From Fistularia commersonii (Eukaryota > Chordata > Actinopteri > Syngnathiformes > Fistulariidae): 64,000 nucleotides of DNA. Positions 1 to 19,500 of the stretch are shown piece after piece (position 1 is the stretch's first letter; the number at the start of each line of letters is the position of its first letter). The notes under the pieces are model-generated. The model made no database searches and was not told the DNA's origin. It was given only the letters and a program-made list of their open reading frames with translations. A program made the position numbers and the translations under genes. Where the stretch lies: contig JBBMNZ010000013.1 in assembly GCA_037954325.1 (NCBI GenBank), positions 3,071,501 through 3,135,500 on the forward strand. The letters are read 5' to 3'.

Positions 1-295
1 GCCGTGGGTTCAACCATTTGTCAAATTTCATTCTCATCTAAATATTCTGTCAGAAAAGAAAAATAGCAGCTGTGATTAGGACGGCTCTCGACCGCAATCC
101 AACAATTCATCCATTCCAAGTGACGGATCGCTACAGCACTTTTTGCTGACAGATGGTGATGAATTAGTATTGAGACCAGTGTTGGGCTACTTTGGTGACA
201 GCTATTTGCACAAACAAATTCATATTTTACTAAAATTACATCACGTCACCAGAGAAATAAGACACAAGTATAATCTTCAAGTTTGTTGATGCCTG

Positions 296-600
296 CGCAA
301 GATAAGATAAACTTTATTGATCCCCATAGGGGAAATTCTTCTGTCACAGCAGCGTAACAGTTATAGGATCAATAAATGTGAATATAAATATTAGAAGATA
401 GTAAAAGATATCCATTAATAAATAGACAGCAGGGAGATCGACAACAACAATATCAAGGATAAGAATGGACAGCTGAATGAAAAAAAAAAAAAAAAATCAA
501 CTAGGGTAAAATAGACAACCAAAATGAAAACAATAAGGATACGAACATAAACAAATGACAAAAATAACCAAAAAATAAGCAGGAATGCCAATTGGCTGAG
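296..600 (+). repeat. Teleost retroposon-like repeat, copy R1
   Basis: A short GATAA run leads into ACTTTATTGATCCCC, then GGGGAAATTCTTCTGTCACAGCAG, followed by an A-rich tail with AATAGACAGCAG and GACAACAACAA. The same order of words recurs at 1535-2132 (reverse strand), 2820-3240 and 5311-5578. I know this TTTATTGATCCC...GGGGAAATTC layout as a dispersed fish repeat but cannot name the family with confidence. No coding sequence is present. Confidence 0.6.
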
Positions 601-1534
601 AACAACAAAGATAAAAAGCTGGGGTTCTTTATTCAACCAGTTCTTTATTGGTGTATTCTAATGCAAAACAACAAGAGATTACTTTTATTGTACCATTAAA
701 CGCATTAAATGCAAATATAAGAAGGATATGGTGGTAAAGGTGGAGGTAATATCCCAGACATACAGGACTCTATCCTATGAAAAGAAAAATGAGGGCATAA
801 AACTTATATCATTTGTTTAGCAGTGCTGTCATCTAGTGGCTTAAATCTGGAGGCACCACAATATTATTTTTTTGATTTCTAAGGAAGCGAGGTGAATGTG
901 TGAACTGTCAGACAAGCGCACACAGAGATATTAAGGTTTTATATTAAGGTTTTATCAGTGACGAATTCCAGAAATAAATTATATACTTAATAATGGTGGT
1001 GTTTGTATATCCTCCCTTGCCTGCAGTAAATTCATTTTTTTCTTGCAATATTATAAAACTATAAGGCACAGGCCTTCAACAGAAGCAATTCAAGGGGATC
1101 GTAACAGTTTTTGTTGATTAGAAAATGTTTTTGCTTCTTTTAAAATGACCCCCCCCACACACACACACAGACACACTTTTTTTTTTTTATCCACGACACA
1201 CAACCATGAATCAGAAGGCACCTGATTAGCCTTGACAAAATAGAATAATAAAAAAAAATAATCTATGCATCATTTAATAACTGCACAAGAAATCAGATAT
1301 TTACATGCTTATTCATGACCGTGACTTACTGACTTATGTTTCTATATTTATGTATAAAATAGATGTCAGTTTGAATAGCTTGCATGCATGATTATTGTGC
1401 TGTTGATCATGACATTGCTATCAGTTGACCCAGTATATTTATAAATATTTTTAAATGGCAGTGTCATATTCACTCCATACATTGTATCTTTCAAATAAAA
1501 ACATTAATATAGGAAGCTGTATATTATTTGAATA
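601..1534. other. AT-rich intergenic DNA
   Basis: No exon, RNA gene or recognisable element is visible. The stretch holds a C-run followed by a short (CA)n tract at 1149-1176, a T-run at 1177-1188, and otherwise unstructured AT-rich sequence. Confidence 0.6.
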
Positions 1535-2132
1535 ACTTAGCATTGGATTCAAAGTACCAAGATATGTTTATAGATGGCACTAACTGCAATTTAATCTTTT
1601 TTTTTATTGCTATTTTTCTTATTCTTGTTGGTGTCACTTCACTCGTATCTCATTTATTTTTGTCATTATTATTGTCACTGTTTCTGATCTTATCCGTGTT
1701 GTCGATTGGGTTATCTATTCTCACCCTTTTTTTTTCTTTCTCATTCTGTAACCTTGTTGTTGTTCATTCTGCTGTCTATTTGTGGATGCCTTTTGCTATC
1801 TCTTAATGTCTCTCTTATTTATATTTATATTCATATTTATTGATACTGTCACTGTTGTGCTGCAGTGACAAAAGAATTTCCCTTACGGGAATCTATCTTA
1901 TCTTATCTTATCTTATCTTCCCTCCTTACATTATCTTATCTTATCTTAGCTTCCCTCTTTACATTATCTTATCTTATCTTGCCTCCTTACATTATCTTAT
2001 CTTATCTTAGCTTCCCTCCTTACGATATCTTATCTTATCTTATCTTATCTTATCTTATCTTATCTTATCTTGTCTTATCTTATCTTATCTTATCTTATCT
2101 TATCTTATCTTATCTTATCTTATCTTATCTTA
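1535..2132 (-). repeat. Retroposon-like repeat copy R2 with (TTATC)n expansion
   Basis: Read on the minus strand this is the R1 family: a (GATAA)n tract, then GGGAAATTCTTTTGTCACTGCAG, then an A-rich tail with AATAGACAGCAG and GAACAACAACAAGG. The (TTATC)n part spans about 1891-2132 with interruptions (CCTCCTTACA, AGCTTCCCTC), so it was amplified in blocks. Translations across it are low-complexity artefacts. Confidence 0.6.
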
Positions 2133-2819
2133 TACATGGAGTCGGGTGTTCCTGCTCCATGTCTCCATCGGTTTGCAAATAAGGCCATTTAGTGGGTTAT
2201 TTTTAACTTAAACTGTGATAAAAACAACATTGAGTGTCACTTGAACCCTCTTATACCTCAGATACGACACTAAAACACTGTTTTCCCTGCAGCCAAGCAA
2301 ACCGCCAACCTAAACCATGTTGAGGTCAGAGCGGAATCACATTTACTACAGTTCCCACAAATCCCGGAGAGCCGCCCTGCAGGTTTTCGTGATCTTCCCA
2401 TATAGTTCTTTGTCCAATTGCTGTTGACAGCTTTATGATTGACATTGAAACCGAGCGCTGCCATTGGTCACTATGTGGTTTCCAGGAAGTGGAAGCCGCA
2501 ACTCGAACGACTTCTCACATGTGAACTCGGTCGACGGGCGCACTGCTGACGGGAAGAGTCGTTCATTTGGATGTAGTAGTTCAATAAACTCGGTAGGCCA
2601 AATGAATCGTTTGAAAACTTAATTCTCAGCGTTGTTCGGCGTTGCAATCGCAAATAAATGGGTTTGAGATACTAGATTCAAAGTGTTTATAGTCATATGT
2701 AGAATGTGGACACATGTTTCCCTGTACAATGAAATTCTTACTGTGCTGTCCCCAGTGCATTTGAATATGTATTGACAATAAATAGGTAGTGTAAACATAA
2801 TTAAAAAATATCAGAATCA
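2133..2819. other. Intergenic DNA, no gene recognised
   Basis: 2460-2640 is richer in CpG than its surroundings and has several short GAACGA/TCGTTC inverted words, suggesting an old DNA-transposon fragment. 2718-2785 contains TACAATGAAATTCTTACTG and GACAATAAATAG, typical of fish LINE/SINE 3' tails. No splice-compatible conserved ORF was seen. Confidence 0.45.
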
Positions 2820-3240
2820 TAATATTTCACTGATCCCCCAAATTGCTTTTCGTTGAAAGCAGCTCCTACGACAGAGTCAAGGGGGAAAAATCCAAATAGA
2901 ACGCTGTATAAAAGTTGAGTATAAAAATAGTGAATAACAAAAATAAAGTTAAAAAAAATCAAACGACACACGACGTGGACAATAAAAAAATTAAAAAAAG
3001 ATAAACAGTAGAGAGCAAAATAAATAAATAAAGATAAAGTTAAAAGTATGTAAAAATATATGTAACGTATATCTATGTCTATTTACAAGTACATGTATAT
3101 GATAACATGTAGTAAATTTGTGTATAAGTTGGGATTGTTGTACAGTGAAACATTTATTGCACAGAAGGTAATGGAACTATAGCAGATATTGAGAATAATG
3201 TGTGTTTATTGCTTGTAGTGTTAAACAGTCTGACAGTAAA
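2820..3240 (+). repeat. Retroposon-like repeat, copy R3
   Basis: It starts with a degraded TTTCACTGATCCCCC head, continues as an A-rich body, and ends with TTTATTGCACAGAAGG then GGAACTATAG and a TGCTTGTAGTG block. The same end block is at 5490-5575 in copy R4, which ties the two together as one family. Confidence 0.5.
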
Positions 3241-3296
3241 ATTCTATAAAAGTAGTAGTAAAAGTAAGAGTAAAATTCAGTAAAACTTAGTGTAAC

Positions 3297-3540
3297 TCAG
3301 GTTACGTAAAGTATAAAACTTAAGCGATGATGATGATGATGTTGAACTTATTCTCTGTAAACACAGTCAGCAGTCCTTCAAATTTCATCAGGACTGCAGT
3401 AAGAATTGCATTTCAACTACTCCATTTTGCTGGAGACTAAAAAATAGTTACTTTTTATTCCTGTTTGCTGCCAGCAGTAAGTCTTGAATTTACAGTTTGT
3501 TTTGTGTTGCTATCAACAAGCTTGATTATGTGTCACCCCT
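3297..3540 (+). repeat. Duplicated block D1, upstream copy
   Basis: This block begins GGTTACGTAAAGTATAAAAC, has a GATGATGATG run, TTCTCTGTAAACACAGTCAG, GGAGACTAAAAAATAGTTAC and TTTGCTGCCAGCAGTAAGTC. The same series of words occurs at 9041-9357 inside an ETF1 intron. This copy lacks about 82 bp found in the other copy (9221-9302). Confidence 0.7.
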
Positions 3541-5169
3541 CGGGCCGGAGGTGCAGGAGTTCTGTGATCGCATGGAGATGGTGGATAGAATGTAGAATGT
3601 TAATGAAAAGGAAGACAACTTTGAAATGTCCCAATTGAGTTCAAACTGTACATTTTTCCAGAACTGACTCTAGATACAATATCCCTGGAATGACGCTTTT
3701 GCATCATTTTCAGACTTAAAGTGATAGATCTAAAAAAGAAACTTTTGGAAAATGAAAAGTAAAGCTTGAAAACAATGAGACATTTTTCATTTTTCATGCA
3801 ATTTAGCATCCATAGCTAATGCTACCTAACACTACAAAGGGATTTTTCATCTGTGAGGTTTCACAGAACAGATTTTTTCACACTATAAATAAGTTATTGC
3901 GAAAGACAACTCGACTTTGAGTGAAAAATCAACTATAAAGATGTGGTGTTGCAATTCCATTGATAAATCTGCTGTAAAACTACAGGAAATAATGAGCATC
4001 ACAGTTATGCTGTGCCATGTGGAAATTGTGATGTCACATAGGGAGCTCATGATGTCGGAAGGAGATCTCAGTGTTTAAGCTTGAGAGCATTAGTACAGTA
4101 TTCTGTTAATCCCTTTTTTTTTTCTTTTTTTTTTTTTACACTTTTTTTAATCAAGTTTACATTTTAAGGACCTGGGAGATTTAACCAGACAAGCACTGTG
4201 GAGGTATAACATTTGTTTGATTATTTTTATTGTATTGAAAGATGACTCCGAAACTTCAGCTGACCTTTTCATCGGGGATGAGGAGTTTCCAACTGAATTC
4301 TGATTTATGGGTGAATCATTTATGAAATGTTATTTATTTAGTTGTTTGTGTTATATCTATTGTTATACTATTGCACAAGGGCTTCCATTGGTCTCTCTGC
4401 CCTTCAGTTGTCTTGACTGAATGAGGGAACTGGTGGCCTCTGATTTTGATTTTAGGTTGTCCTCAATGCATCACAAAATATAAACAATAAACAATCAAAA
4501 TCATAGCAGAACAAAGAAAAAAAAACATAAAGGAGAAGAAAACATTTTCCAATCCCACCAACATCCCCTTTCGACACACTTTTACTTTAGTTGCGCATCC
4601 TTTTTGAGGATCTGTCCCAAAAAAAAAGTCTCATTAGTGTGCATTTGTGTGGAGTGAAAGTGCCGCATAAAAACTCTCCCAAGAATGTGTGGCGCTAACA
4701 TGCTCACCATGTGAAATACTCCTGCATTTTTATCCTCCATAGAACTACTCCGTTTCCCTCCATATAAATATACAATCACAACCCTTACCTGCTTCTGCGA
4801 AATTTAGTAGTCAGAATCAGTACTGTTGCATTCCCACCATATTCAGTCTGGAAAAACAACAGATATGTTTTTTTCTCTTTACACATGTTGTTGAAAATAC
4901 AGTCCAACATCGGAGTTAACATTCTGTATTGGTAAAAAAGCGAACAGTGACACATTATTTTATTTATTTTCCCCATTGTGACGTTAAACACAAGAGAGAC
5001 TGCTTACAGGATATGCAAAATAAGACAAAAAAAAGAAGAAAATGTGTACAAAGGAATACAGGACGGTGGCTATAAAAGTAACAGTTGTAGTCCTGGGGAA
5101 CTTATACAAAATATAAATATAGGTATCGCATGAATGGGGTGGTGAGGGAGTGCTAAATAGGGACGTTGA
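3541..5169. other. Intergenic DNA, no gene recognised
   Basis: AT-rich sequence with T-runs near 4113-4150. Short open frames exist on both strands but none resembles a known protein or has plausible splice context. Nothing else can be supported here. Confidence 0.55.
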
Positions 5170-5302
5170 CGGTGACACTGACGCTCTTTGCTGCTCGTCA
5201 TTCTGCCGTAATGAAATATAAGCTAATTATCCTATTTGCTTACCTGCTCTAAATACTTCAATTCTTTCATCACTTGCAAATATTTTATCTGCTTTGTACA
5301 GT
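5170..5302 (+). repeat. Duplicated block D2, upstream copy
   Basis: It contains GCTGCTCGTCATTCTGCCGT, AATGAAATATAAGCTAATTA, TTTGCTTACCTGCTCTAAAT, and CTTGCAAATATTTTATCTGC. It matches 9775-9897 in an ETF1 intron in the same orientation with moderate divergence. D1 and D2 occur in the same order in both places, so they may be parts of one element or one duplication. Confidence 0.65.
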
Positions 5303-5310
5303 AAATCATT

Positions 5311-5578
5311 TAAGATAAGATAAGATAAGATAAGATAAGATAAGATAAGATAAGATAAACTTTATTGATTCCCATAGGCAAAATTCTTTCAGAATGGAAA
5401 AAATACAGTTAGAGTAAAAAAAGACATCCAAAACGATAACAGTGCGACAATAGTAATGATAAAAATACATAAAAATAAGCAATCGTAATTTATTGCACAG
5501 AAGGCAATGGAACTATTGCACATACAGCGAATGATGTGTGTTAACTTGCTTGTAGTGACGAATAGTCTGAATGTAAAT
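5311..5578 (+). repeat. (TAAGA)n tract and retroposon-like repeat, copy R4
   Basis: About ten TAAGA/GATAA units at 5311-5358 run directly into AAACTTTATTGATTCCCATA, an A-rich body, and TTTATTGCACAGAAGG with GGAACTATTG. It is the clearest full-length member of the R1-R4 family and lies just before the ETF1 promoter. Confidence 0.65.
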
Positions 5579-5639
5579 TTTCACTCTGCAGTTGGAAGGT
5601 TGGAAGGTAAGACTTTTGAGTTTTACTTACTCGGAAAAG

Positions 5640-5833
5640 ATTCGGACTGATCGCTCGGCCGTTGCTCGTTTTAACTCTTCGTTCCAATCGAACAGTTCGT
5701 TCGCGAACTAGACCCGACGTACCACGCGCGGCGTGCGGAGGGGAAACCGGAAGGGAAGGCGACGTCATTCTTCGGACCACCGACTCGACGTTGGCGCTGC
5801 AGACAGAGAGCGGAGCGGCGTTGTCCGACGCAG
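5640..5833 (+). promoter_or_regulatory. ETF1: ETF1 promoter and probable non-coding first exon
   Basis: A sharply CpG-rich segment with an ETS-type site ACCGGAAGG near 5746 and a CRE-like GACGTCA at 5761-5767, both usual in housekeeping promoters. The segment ends CAG|GTATTG, a plausible donor at 5833/5834. The coding exon is preceded by a TTTTTAG acceptor at 6210, so a 5' UTR exon spliced 5833 to 6211 is the simplest reading. No TATA box is evident. The transcription start is not determined. Confidence 0.5.
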
Positions 5834-6232
5834 GTATTGTACTTGACAATTTAAACAGTTAAAATCACCGCTTCTAGAAAGTCGTTATTGTGTTTCCGGC
5901 GAAGCGGCGTGGGATGTGTGTCGTATTAGCCAAAGAACCGGGTGGACGTTAGGGCCTAGCTGACGGTAGGCCCGGCAGTCTCCCCGCACTGTGGCGTGAG
6001 AGACGGTCCGATTAGAGCGGTTCTCCCACGTTTAGTACAGCTGCGGTGCCCCGACGGACAGCCCTTAAGTAGCATGGAGAGGTACCGCTTTCATCGAGTT
6101 GTGACATTCCTGTCATCTCCATCCGATCACGGTTGACGTTAACACTTGTTACGTACTAATGAACCGTGCGTGTTGTTTTATTTTTGCTCTACTTTCGCTC
6201 ATCTTTTTAGGTGCTGAAGCGATTACAGCTGA

Positions 6233-13934
<7,702 letters not shown>

Positions 13935-15350
13935 GTAGTCGGGGACTGATTTTGGGAAGAAAAAAAAAGCAAAGGAATAAATGAAGAAATAAGGAAAGAA
14001 AAATGCCACCTCTCTTACAGCAAGTGAGGAGTGCAACGGTGTTGACCATATTATGACAGACACAACTTCCAATTTACCTGTTGCATACACAAACTTGCGC
14101 ATACATTTCATCTGTACACATAATGCAATACATCATACAGGCTGAGAAGAGGAGTGAGATTTTCTTTCATCCAGAGAGGGAGAAAAAAGCCCTTCCTGAA
14201 TAAATCCCTGCCTTAGAGTGCTGGTTCCTTCCCCTAGTTGGATTGGACTCAACTCACTTTTGTTCTTTTTTTTTTTTTTTTCCCCTCCTCCCCTCCATTT
14301 TGAATGAACACAACAGCAAGTTCCCAGGTTCTTCGCTGCCCTTAATCTGGTCAAAAGATGAACTTTTGACTCCTCAAATATAGAAAATGTATCTTCCTCT
14401 CTTGCCCCCCCCTGTCCCTATCGTCTCTCCTCCCTTCTATGCTTTAACCTTTTTTTTTTTTTTTTTTTTTTTTTTTGCATTTCATTTTTTTACTGGTAAC
14501 TGCTGCTGTTGTATTTTATGAGAGTGGGGGATTTTTTTTACCTGGGTTTCTGTAGAGAAAGGGGGACAAAGTATTAAATTTGAACTGCTGAAAACCATTG
14601 CTACCTCTTCATCTGCTGTGGTCTCTCATGTCCTATCAATCAGCTGTGTAGAATTTCTATACATTACTGCCATTATATAAAAACAAATTGTTTCATTTGA
14701 AAACGAACCCTTGTGCCCTTAGCCTATCCATTCCACCGAGATGGGTTGCCTTGTAAACTATGTTTTTTCCAAGCCAACACATTATTTGTAGAACATGACA
14801 TTTACTCAAAAGGAGTGAGGCACTTAAACCAAACAAGTCATGGTCAAGAATGTCACAATTGAAAGTGGGCTTCTTGAGAATTTGGAGGTGCCAAGGTGAA
14901 TTATTTTCACCACAGTGCCAGCAATGAGAGTGGCATAGCTGTCATTTAATTGAATTGTGTGCAACTCTCACTTGTAGTTCTAATTTTAACTGGTCAATGG
15001 GATTCACCTTTTCAAGTTGGAATTAGTCATCTGAACAATGTTGAATAAATAAACGCAAAAAAGCCAAGTATCTTTGGCGATACAGTCTGTTTGTTTTAAG
15101 ACTGCAGGAATTCAAATGTCCAAGTATCCTAATTTTAATAAACCATCTCTTAATATGTGGTGAAAATTCAGTACTATATCATTTAAAACAGTCCATACAG
15201 AAGTGTAATCTGAAAAATTGGGTTGCACTTATCTGCTTACATTTTTAATGATGTGTTTTTAATGTTTGCAGATATACTGTGTAGAATGAACTATTCAAGA
15301 AGCTGTTTAAATGTTTACAAAATCATTATCTAAATTATAATAAATGCATC
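13935..15350 (+). other. ETF1: ETF1 3' UTR with alternative poly(A) signals
   Basis: AATAAA hexamers follow the stop at 14199, 15044, 15137 and 15339. T-runs lie at about 14266-14281 and 14450-14476. Several 3' ends are therefore possible; mammalian ETF1 also has a long 3' UTR. I cannot tell which signal dominates. Confidence 0.5.
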
Positions 15351-16300
15351 CAAACTGATGCAATGCACCTGAACAGGAGCTTCCCTGTGGAAAATATTGA
15401 ATGGCGAAGCACTTGTTCACCATAGCAGTTCTTGTTGGCTGTCCTCCCTCTTGGTTGTTAGTTTCTGAATTTCTGCCTTTCCCCAATGTTGTACAACATT
15501 TCTCTTGAGCTTAAAGATGGAAAAAAAAAACAACAAACATATTTTCAAGCAACTTCAGCTCATGTCACAGCCCGGTTACTCAACATAGTGCTCAGAAATT
15601 GAACAGTTTTACAAAGAAATTTGATCTCCAATGCATTACACCCTTTTACATGAAAGTGCTCTAAACAAACTGGATTATCTTGAGTAACCAAGCCATGAAT
15701 TATGAGAAGAGACATTGCTGATAAGTTTTTCAAATGTTTGTTTTTTTTACTGAACCACCACCAAAAAAAAAAAAAAAGATGATTTTGTCCCTACAGTTTG
15801 GAAGACAAGTAGCAATATCCTAATAGCTACAGGATTCTGTGTTTTACTAAATTGATAATGATGAGGAAAATGTTTTAAGAATTTTAAAAGTAGGCCATAC
15901 AGTAATTACAGCCGGGCAATTCAAGTCATTTTGTTTTGGTACTGATTCCAATTAAAGAGGACCATAGCTGGTAAGCTGCAGCTAGTTGGACTTGCTAGAA
16001 TAACTCTGCAAAATAAAACCTGAATCAACTTTTTTGCACTAGCCTGTGTCCAGGTTTAAACATAATGCAAACATAGGACAGCAAACCATAAATCAAAACA
16101 ACTTTCAGTTGTTTGTTTTTCATAAAAAAAAAAGCTTGCATTATTTAACCAAATTAAGTTTCCCCCAAATTCTGCATCTCACAGCAAAGCTATGCGGATG
16201 ATTGATTTTGCCTTCGTGTATTCCTCTTCAGGATAGCAACAGCATCTTTATCCATTTGCCCTTTTGTTTGGGGGAGTCACCGGGGAAGCCTTGGTAGCCC
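15351..16300. other. ETF1-FBXW11 intergenic DNA
   Basis: About 950 bp of AT-rich sequence with short A-runs (15520, 15763-15777, 16122-16132). No gene or element recognised. The two genes run head-to-tail on the + strand. Confidence 0.6.
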
Positions 16301-16532
16301 AATAAGCCAATCATAAAAAGGCAAGGGTGTGAAACCACGCCTCGTTTATAGAAATACGGCCTATGAGCGAGTTGTTTCAATGCTTGGGCGTTTCCAACTC
16401 CCATCCACAGTCTGACACTGCCCTACCAAAGCTGTTTGGCTGGGCGAAGTGAATGACGTCTCTGCATTTGCGGGCCGCCGACGCAGGGCTGGGTTTCCAT
16501 TTTCAGAGCGAGTTTCGGGGGGGATCGTCAAC
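16300..16532 (+). promoter_or_regulatory. FBXW11: FBXW11 promoter and 5' UTR
   Basis: CpG content rises here. A CCAAT box (NF-Y type) lies at 16307-16311 and a CRE-like TGACGTC at 16454-16460. There is no obvious TATA box close to the ATG. The transcription start is not determined. Confidence 0.45.
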
Positions 16533-16571
16533 ATGGAGCCGGAGATGGAGGACAAAACGTTGGAGCTGATG
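16533..16571 (+). CDS. FBXW11: FBXW11 coding exon 1 (residues 1-13)
   Basis: Encodes [13 protein letters not shown], close to the mammalian start MEPDSVIEDKTIELM but two residues shorter. Donor ATG|GTAAGA, phase 0, so either cassette or neither can follow in frame. Confidence 0.93.
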
Positions 16572-19500
16572 GTAAGATTCCTTTCCGTACGGCGTTTTGG
16601 ACGCTTAAAGTGCTTTGTGTAATGTGTACAATGTGGAGGCATCGAGGCTGTTTGAGGACAGTAATGGGCTGAAGCGGTTTATCGGTAGAGGTGGAGGAGA
16701 AAGGAGGGGGGGACCTGAAATCAGAGGGAGGGCCTGAAATTATCGATATATTTGACCAAAAATACTCCGGATCATGGCTGGATCCATGAAAAAAGACCCA
16801 AGTGTAAACATCTCACAAATGTTCACCGTAAACATGAGTGGTCAGAAACAATAGTAAACGATGTGAAGAACGAATAATGTACAGTTTTCGGCCGAAGACA
16901 GCCGAGGATTCTCGGGGTAGCATTCACTGCGGTGACGCTGCGCCACTTTAACAGGGCCCTGTCTGGTAACGTTACTTAGCCTTTCAGCTAACGCTGGCTA
17001 GAAAACGATGAAGCATTTAAATTTACCGATGTCTTATCAAGCTTGTGTGACGAAACTCCTTACTATAACGATTGTTTGGGATGACCAAAGAGTCTCTGTA
17101 ACCTCACGAAATGCGATTTAAATTGAAACAATAAGCCATTGTTTCTATATTTTTCTAAAGTGCGTAGAAGGAAGTGTATTGCATTTTCATTCAAATAGCT
17201 TCACCACCATTAGCGATGTAGCAACCAGCAATATAGCTAGCGTGCTAAAGGAGCTAGGTGTATGTGATAATATTAATATCACCCTTATCCCTAAACAAAT
17301 ATCTTGTACGTTTTAAAAGGAGCTTCAAAATGACTGTCCTGCTAGTGGTTGTTGACACGAATTTTGGTCCAAAAACCTAAGTGTTCATGTTACATGGTTA
17401 GCTGTCCTGTTAAGCTAGTTAGCTACGCTAAACAGAGCTAAAGCAGAGCTTGTAACTTATAATCACAAAGTGGACAAAGATATTTGAAGTCAGTTACTTA
17501 AGGAATGGCACGTCGTGTTTTAAACGTCATGTTTGTTAATATACTTGGGCCGTCGCATTTATGTAGTTAATTGTAGTTTTATTCACAGGACTTGGTCAGC
17601 CTGGTCTTGTGTCGCATTCTACTTTCCTGTCGACATGTGTTTCCGTATTTTCTTAGCAAACTGTGACAGGGATAGCCAAAGCATCTTCAAATGATGGTTG
17701 TCTCAGCTAAAATAACAAAAAGTCAAATTCAAAATTGTTTTTTTAACCATGAGGGGAAGCAATATATGATGGGCGAAAATTGTACTCAACATTGTTAAAA
17801 TAGAAACTTCTGAAGGCATTACTTATCTGTATTACTGCCTGATTTTTGGGGATCTTTCCAAAAGAATACGAGTTGTCTTGTTTATATTAGTTTTAAGTAG
17901 GTCGTAGCAAAAAAATAATAATAACAATAACAACAATAATAATAATAATTTTGCTCAGGATGATATTCTCAGCGGTAGATCTGGAGACCTCCTCAGGTTT
18001 CTGTGAAGTGTCCAGGAGGTCCCCTGTCGAAAGGCAAATCATTTTGTGATATCATGCTTCCAACATACTTAATAAAAATATCCAAAAACATAGGTCATTA
18101 GTTTCATATGCCTTTTGTACTAGACTATCCCGATGAAACATTTTTATTAAGTGGATTTTCTTGGGGTAATGTGTACCAATTTAGGCATGTTTGACTTTAT
18201 TTGTTTGTGAAACACTGATGAGTTATTATAAAGTATGCTTTAAGCAAATTTTGCTTCGAACAATCCCATCAGCTTTGTACAGGGCCTATAACTATGGATG
18301 GGTTTTTCTAACAAATGCACACGGAGTATGTCGCTACTGGACCTACGTTTCACATTATCTATTTCCTTTCTCTGAAGATAAGTAGCACATACTTAACCGA
18401 GGGAGGACTTGTCACTTGAACAGTGTCCTGTGAGAGAAAACTTAACACCATCACAGAACAGATTGATTTTTGTCTGGGTTGTTTTTTTGTTTTTTGTATT
18501 TTTTCGTCCCAGTGTTACTCACAATCCACATAAGAGTGGGGATGGTAGAACAGTGTGGGGTTTCTGTCAAGCGAGACAGTAATTGACAGCTAATCCCATT
18601 GCCCCCTTCCTCTACATATCCCCACCAAGTTCATGTCTAATAATGCTTCTGTGTGTATGTTTATCTGTCTGTACCTTGTGTGAAGGAGTGTGTGTTCCTG
18701 CGCTCACTGTGCAATGTGTGTGTAGCTCTAATACTGGTTTTTCCCCCTCACTATTCCCCCAACTCCTCCCCTTTTCTTCTCTCCTCACCTTTGATGGTCA
18801 CACATCCAACACCTCTTGATTCACAACCAATTTATTCATCCATTATTTTGTATTATACACTTTACCACACATCACTATCACCCCACTCCTCATATGAACT
18901 CCGCAACCACTTTTTCAACTCACGCATTCACTCACATCCTTGGTTTTATCCTCCCGATTTCCCTCATTAACCCTCCTCCTCATTTCCTTTACTTTACATC
19001 TCTGGTCTCTCGCTCTTCCCTTTCTCTTCCTCCCTCACCCTGTCCAATTCGTTCTCCTCCTCCCTGCCTCCCTTCCTCTCTCTCTTTCACACAGTGCTCT
19101 GTGCCTCGCTCTCTCTGGCTGGGCTGCTCCTCGGTGGCTGAGAGTTTGTGTGCACTCAGGTGCCTGCAGAGCATCCCCTCCACCCGGGCTCACAACCAGG
19201 TTCTGCCTATCTCCTCTTAATTCTGCTGTTCCTCTCCCTCCTTCCTCCCTTGTCATCTCCTCACCTTTCACTTTTCTTTGCCCACTTCACATGACTTTCT
19301 GACCACCTCTATACCGACGCCATCCACTCACCCAAACCCACCCTCTTACCTCCTCATCTTTTGTTGTCCTGTCCTCCCTATCGGGGGGCAGACCAGGTTC
19401 CCCTTCAATGCGTTGCTTGACTCTCTCCGCTTGAAACTGAACTCATTGTTTTCAAAAGTGGTGGATAATTGTTTCTAATCACCGTACTCGAAATCCAAAT

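Noticed and set aside
1865..2182. Open frame of repeated LSYLI residues
   Set aside because: It is a translation of the (TTATC)n repeat and has no coding meaning.
2460..2640. Promoter of another gene in a CpG-richer patch
   Set aside because: No downstream exon on either strand; GAACGA/TCGTTC inverted words suggest a transposon fragment instead.
5541..5862. Overlapping open frames on both strands near the ETF1 promoter
   Set aside because: They come from CpG-rich promoter DNA; neither resembles a known protein and both contain the 5' UTR exon.
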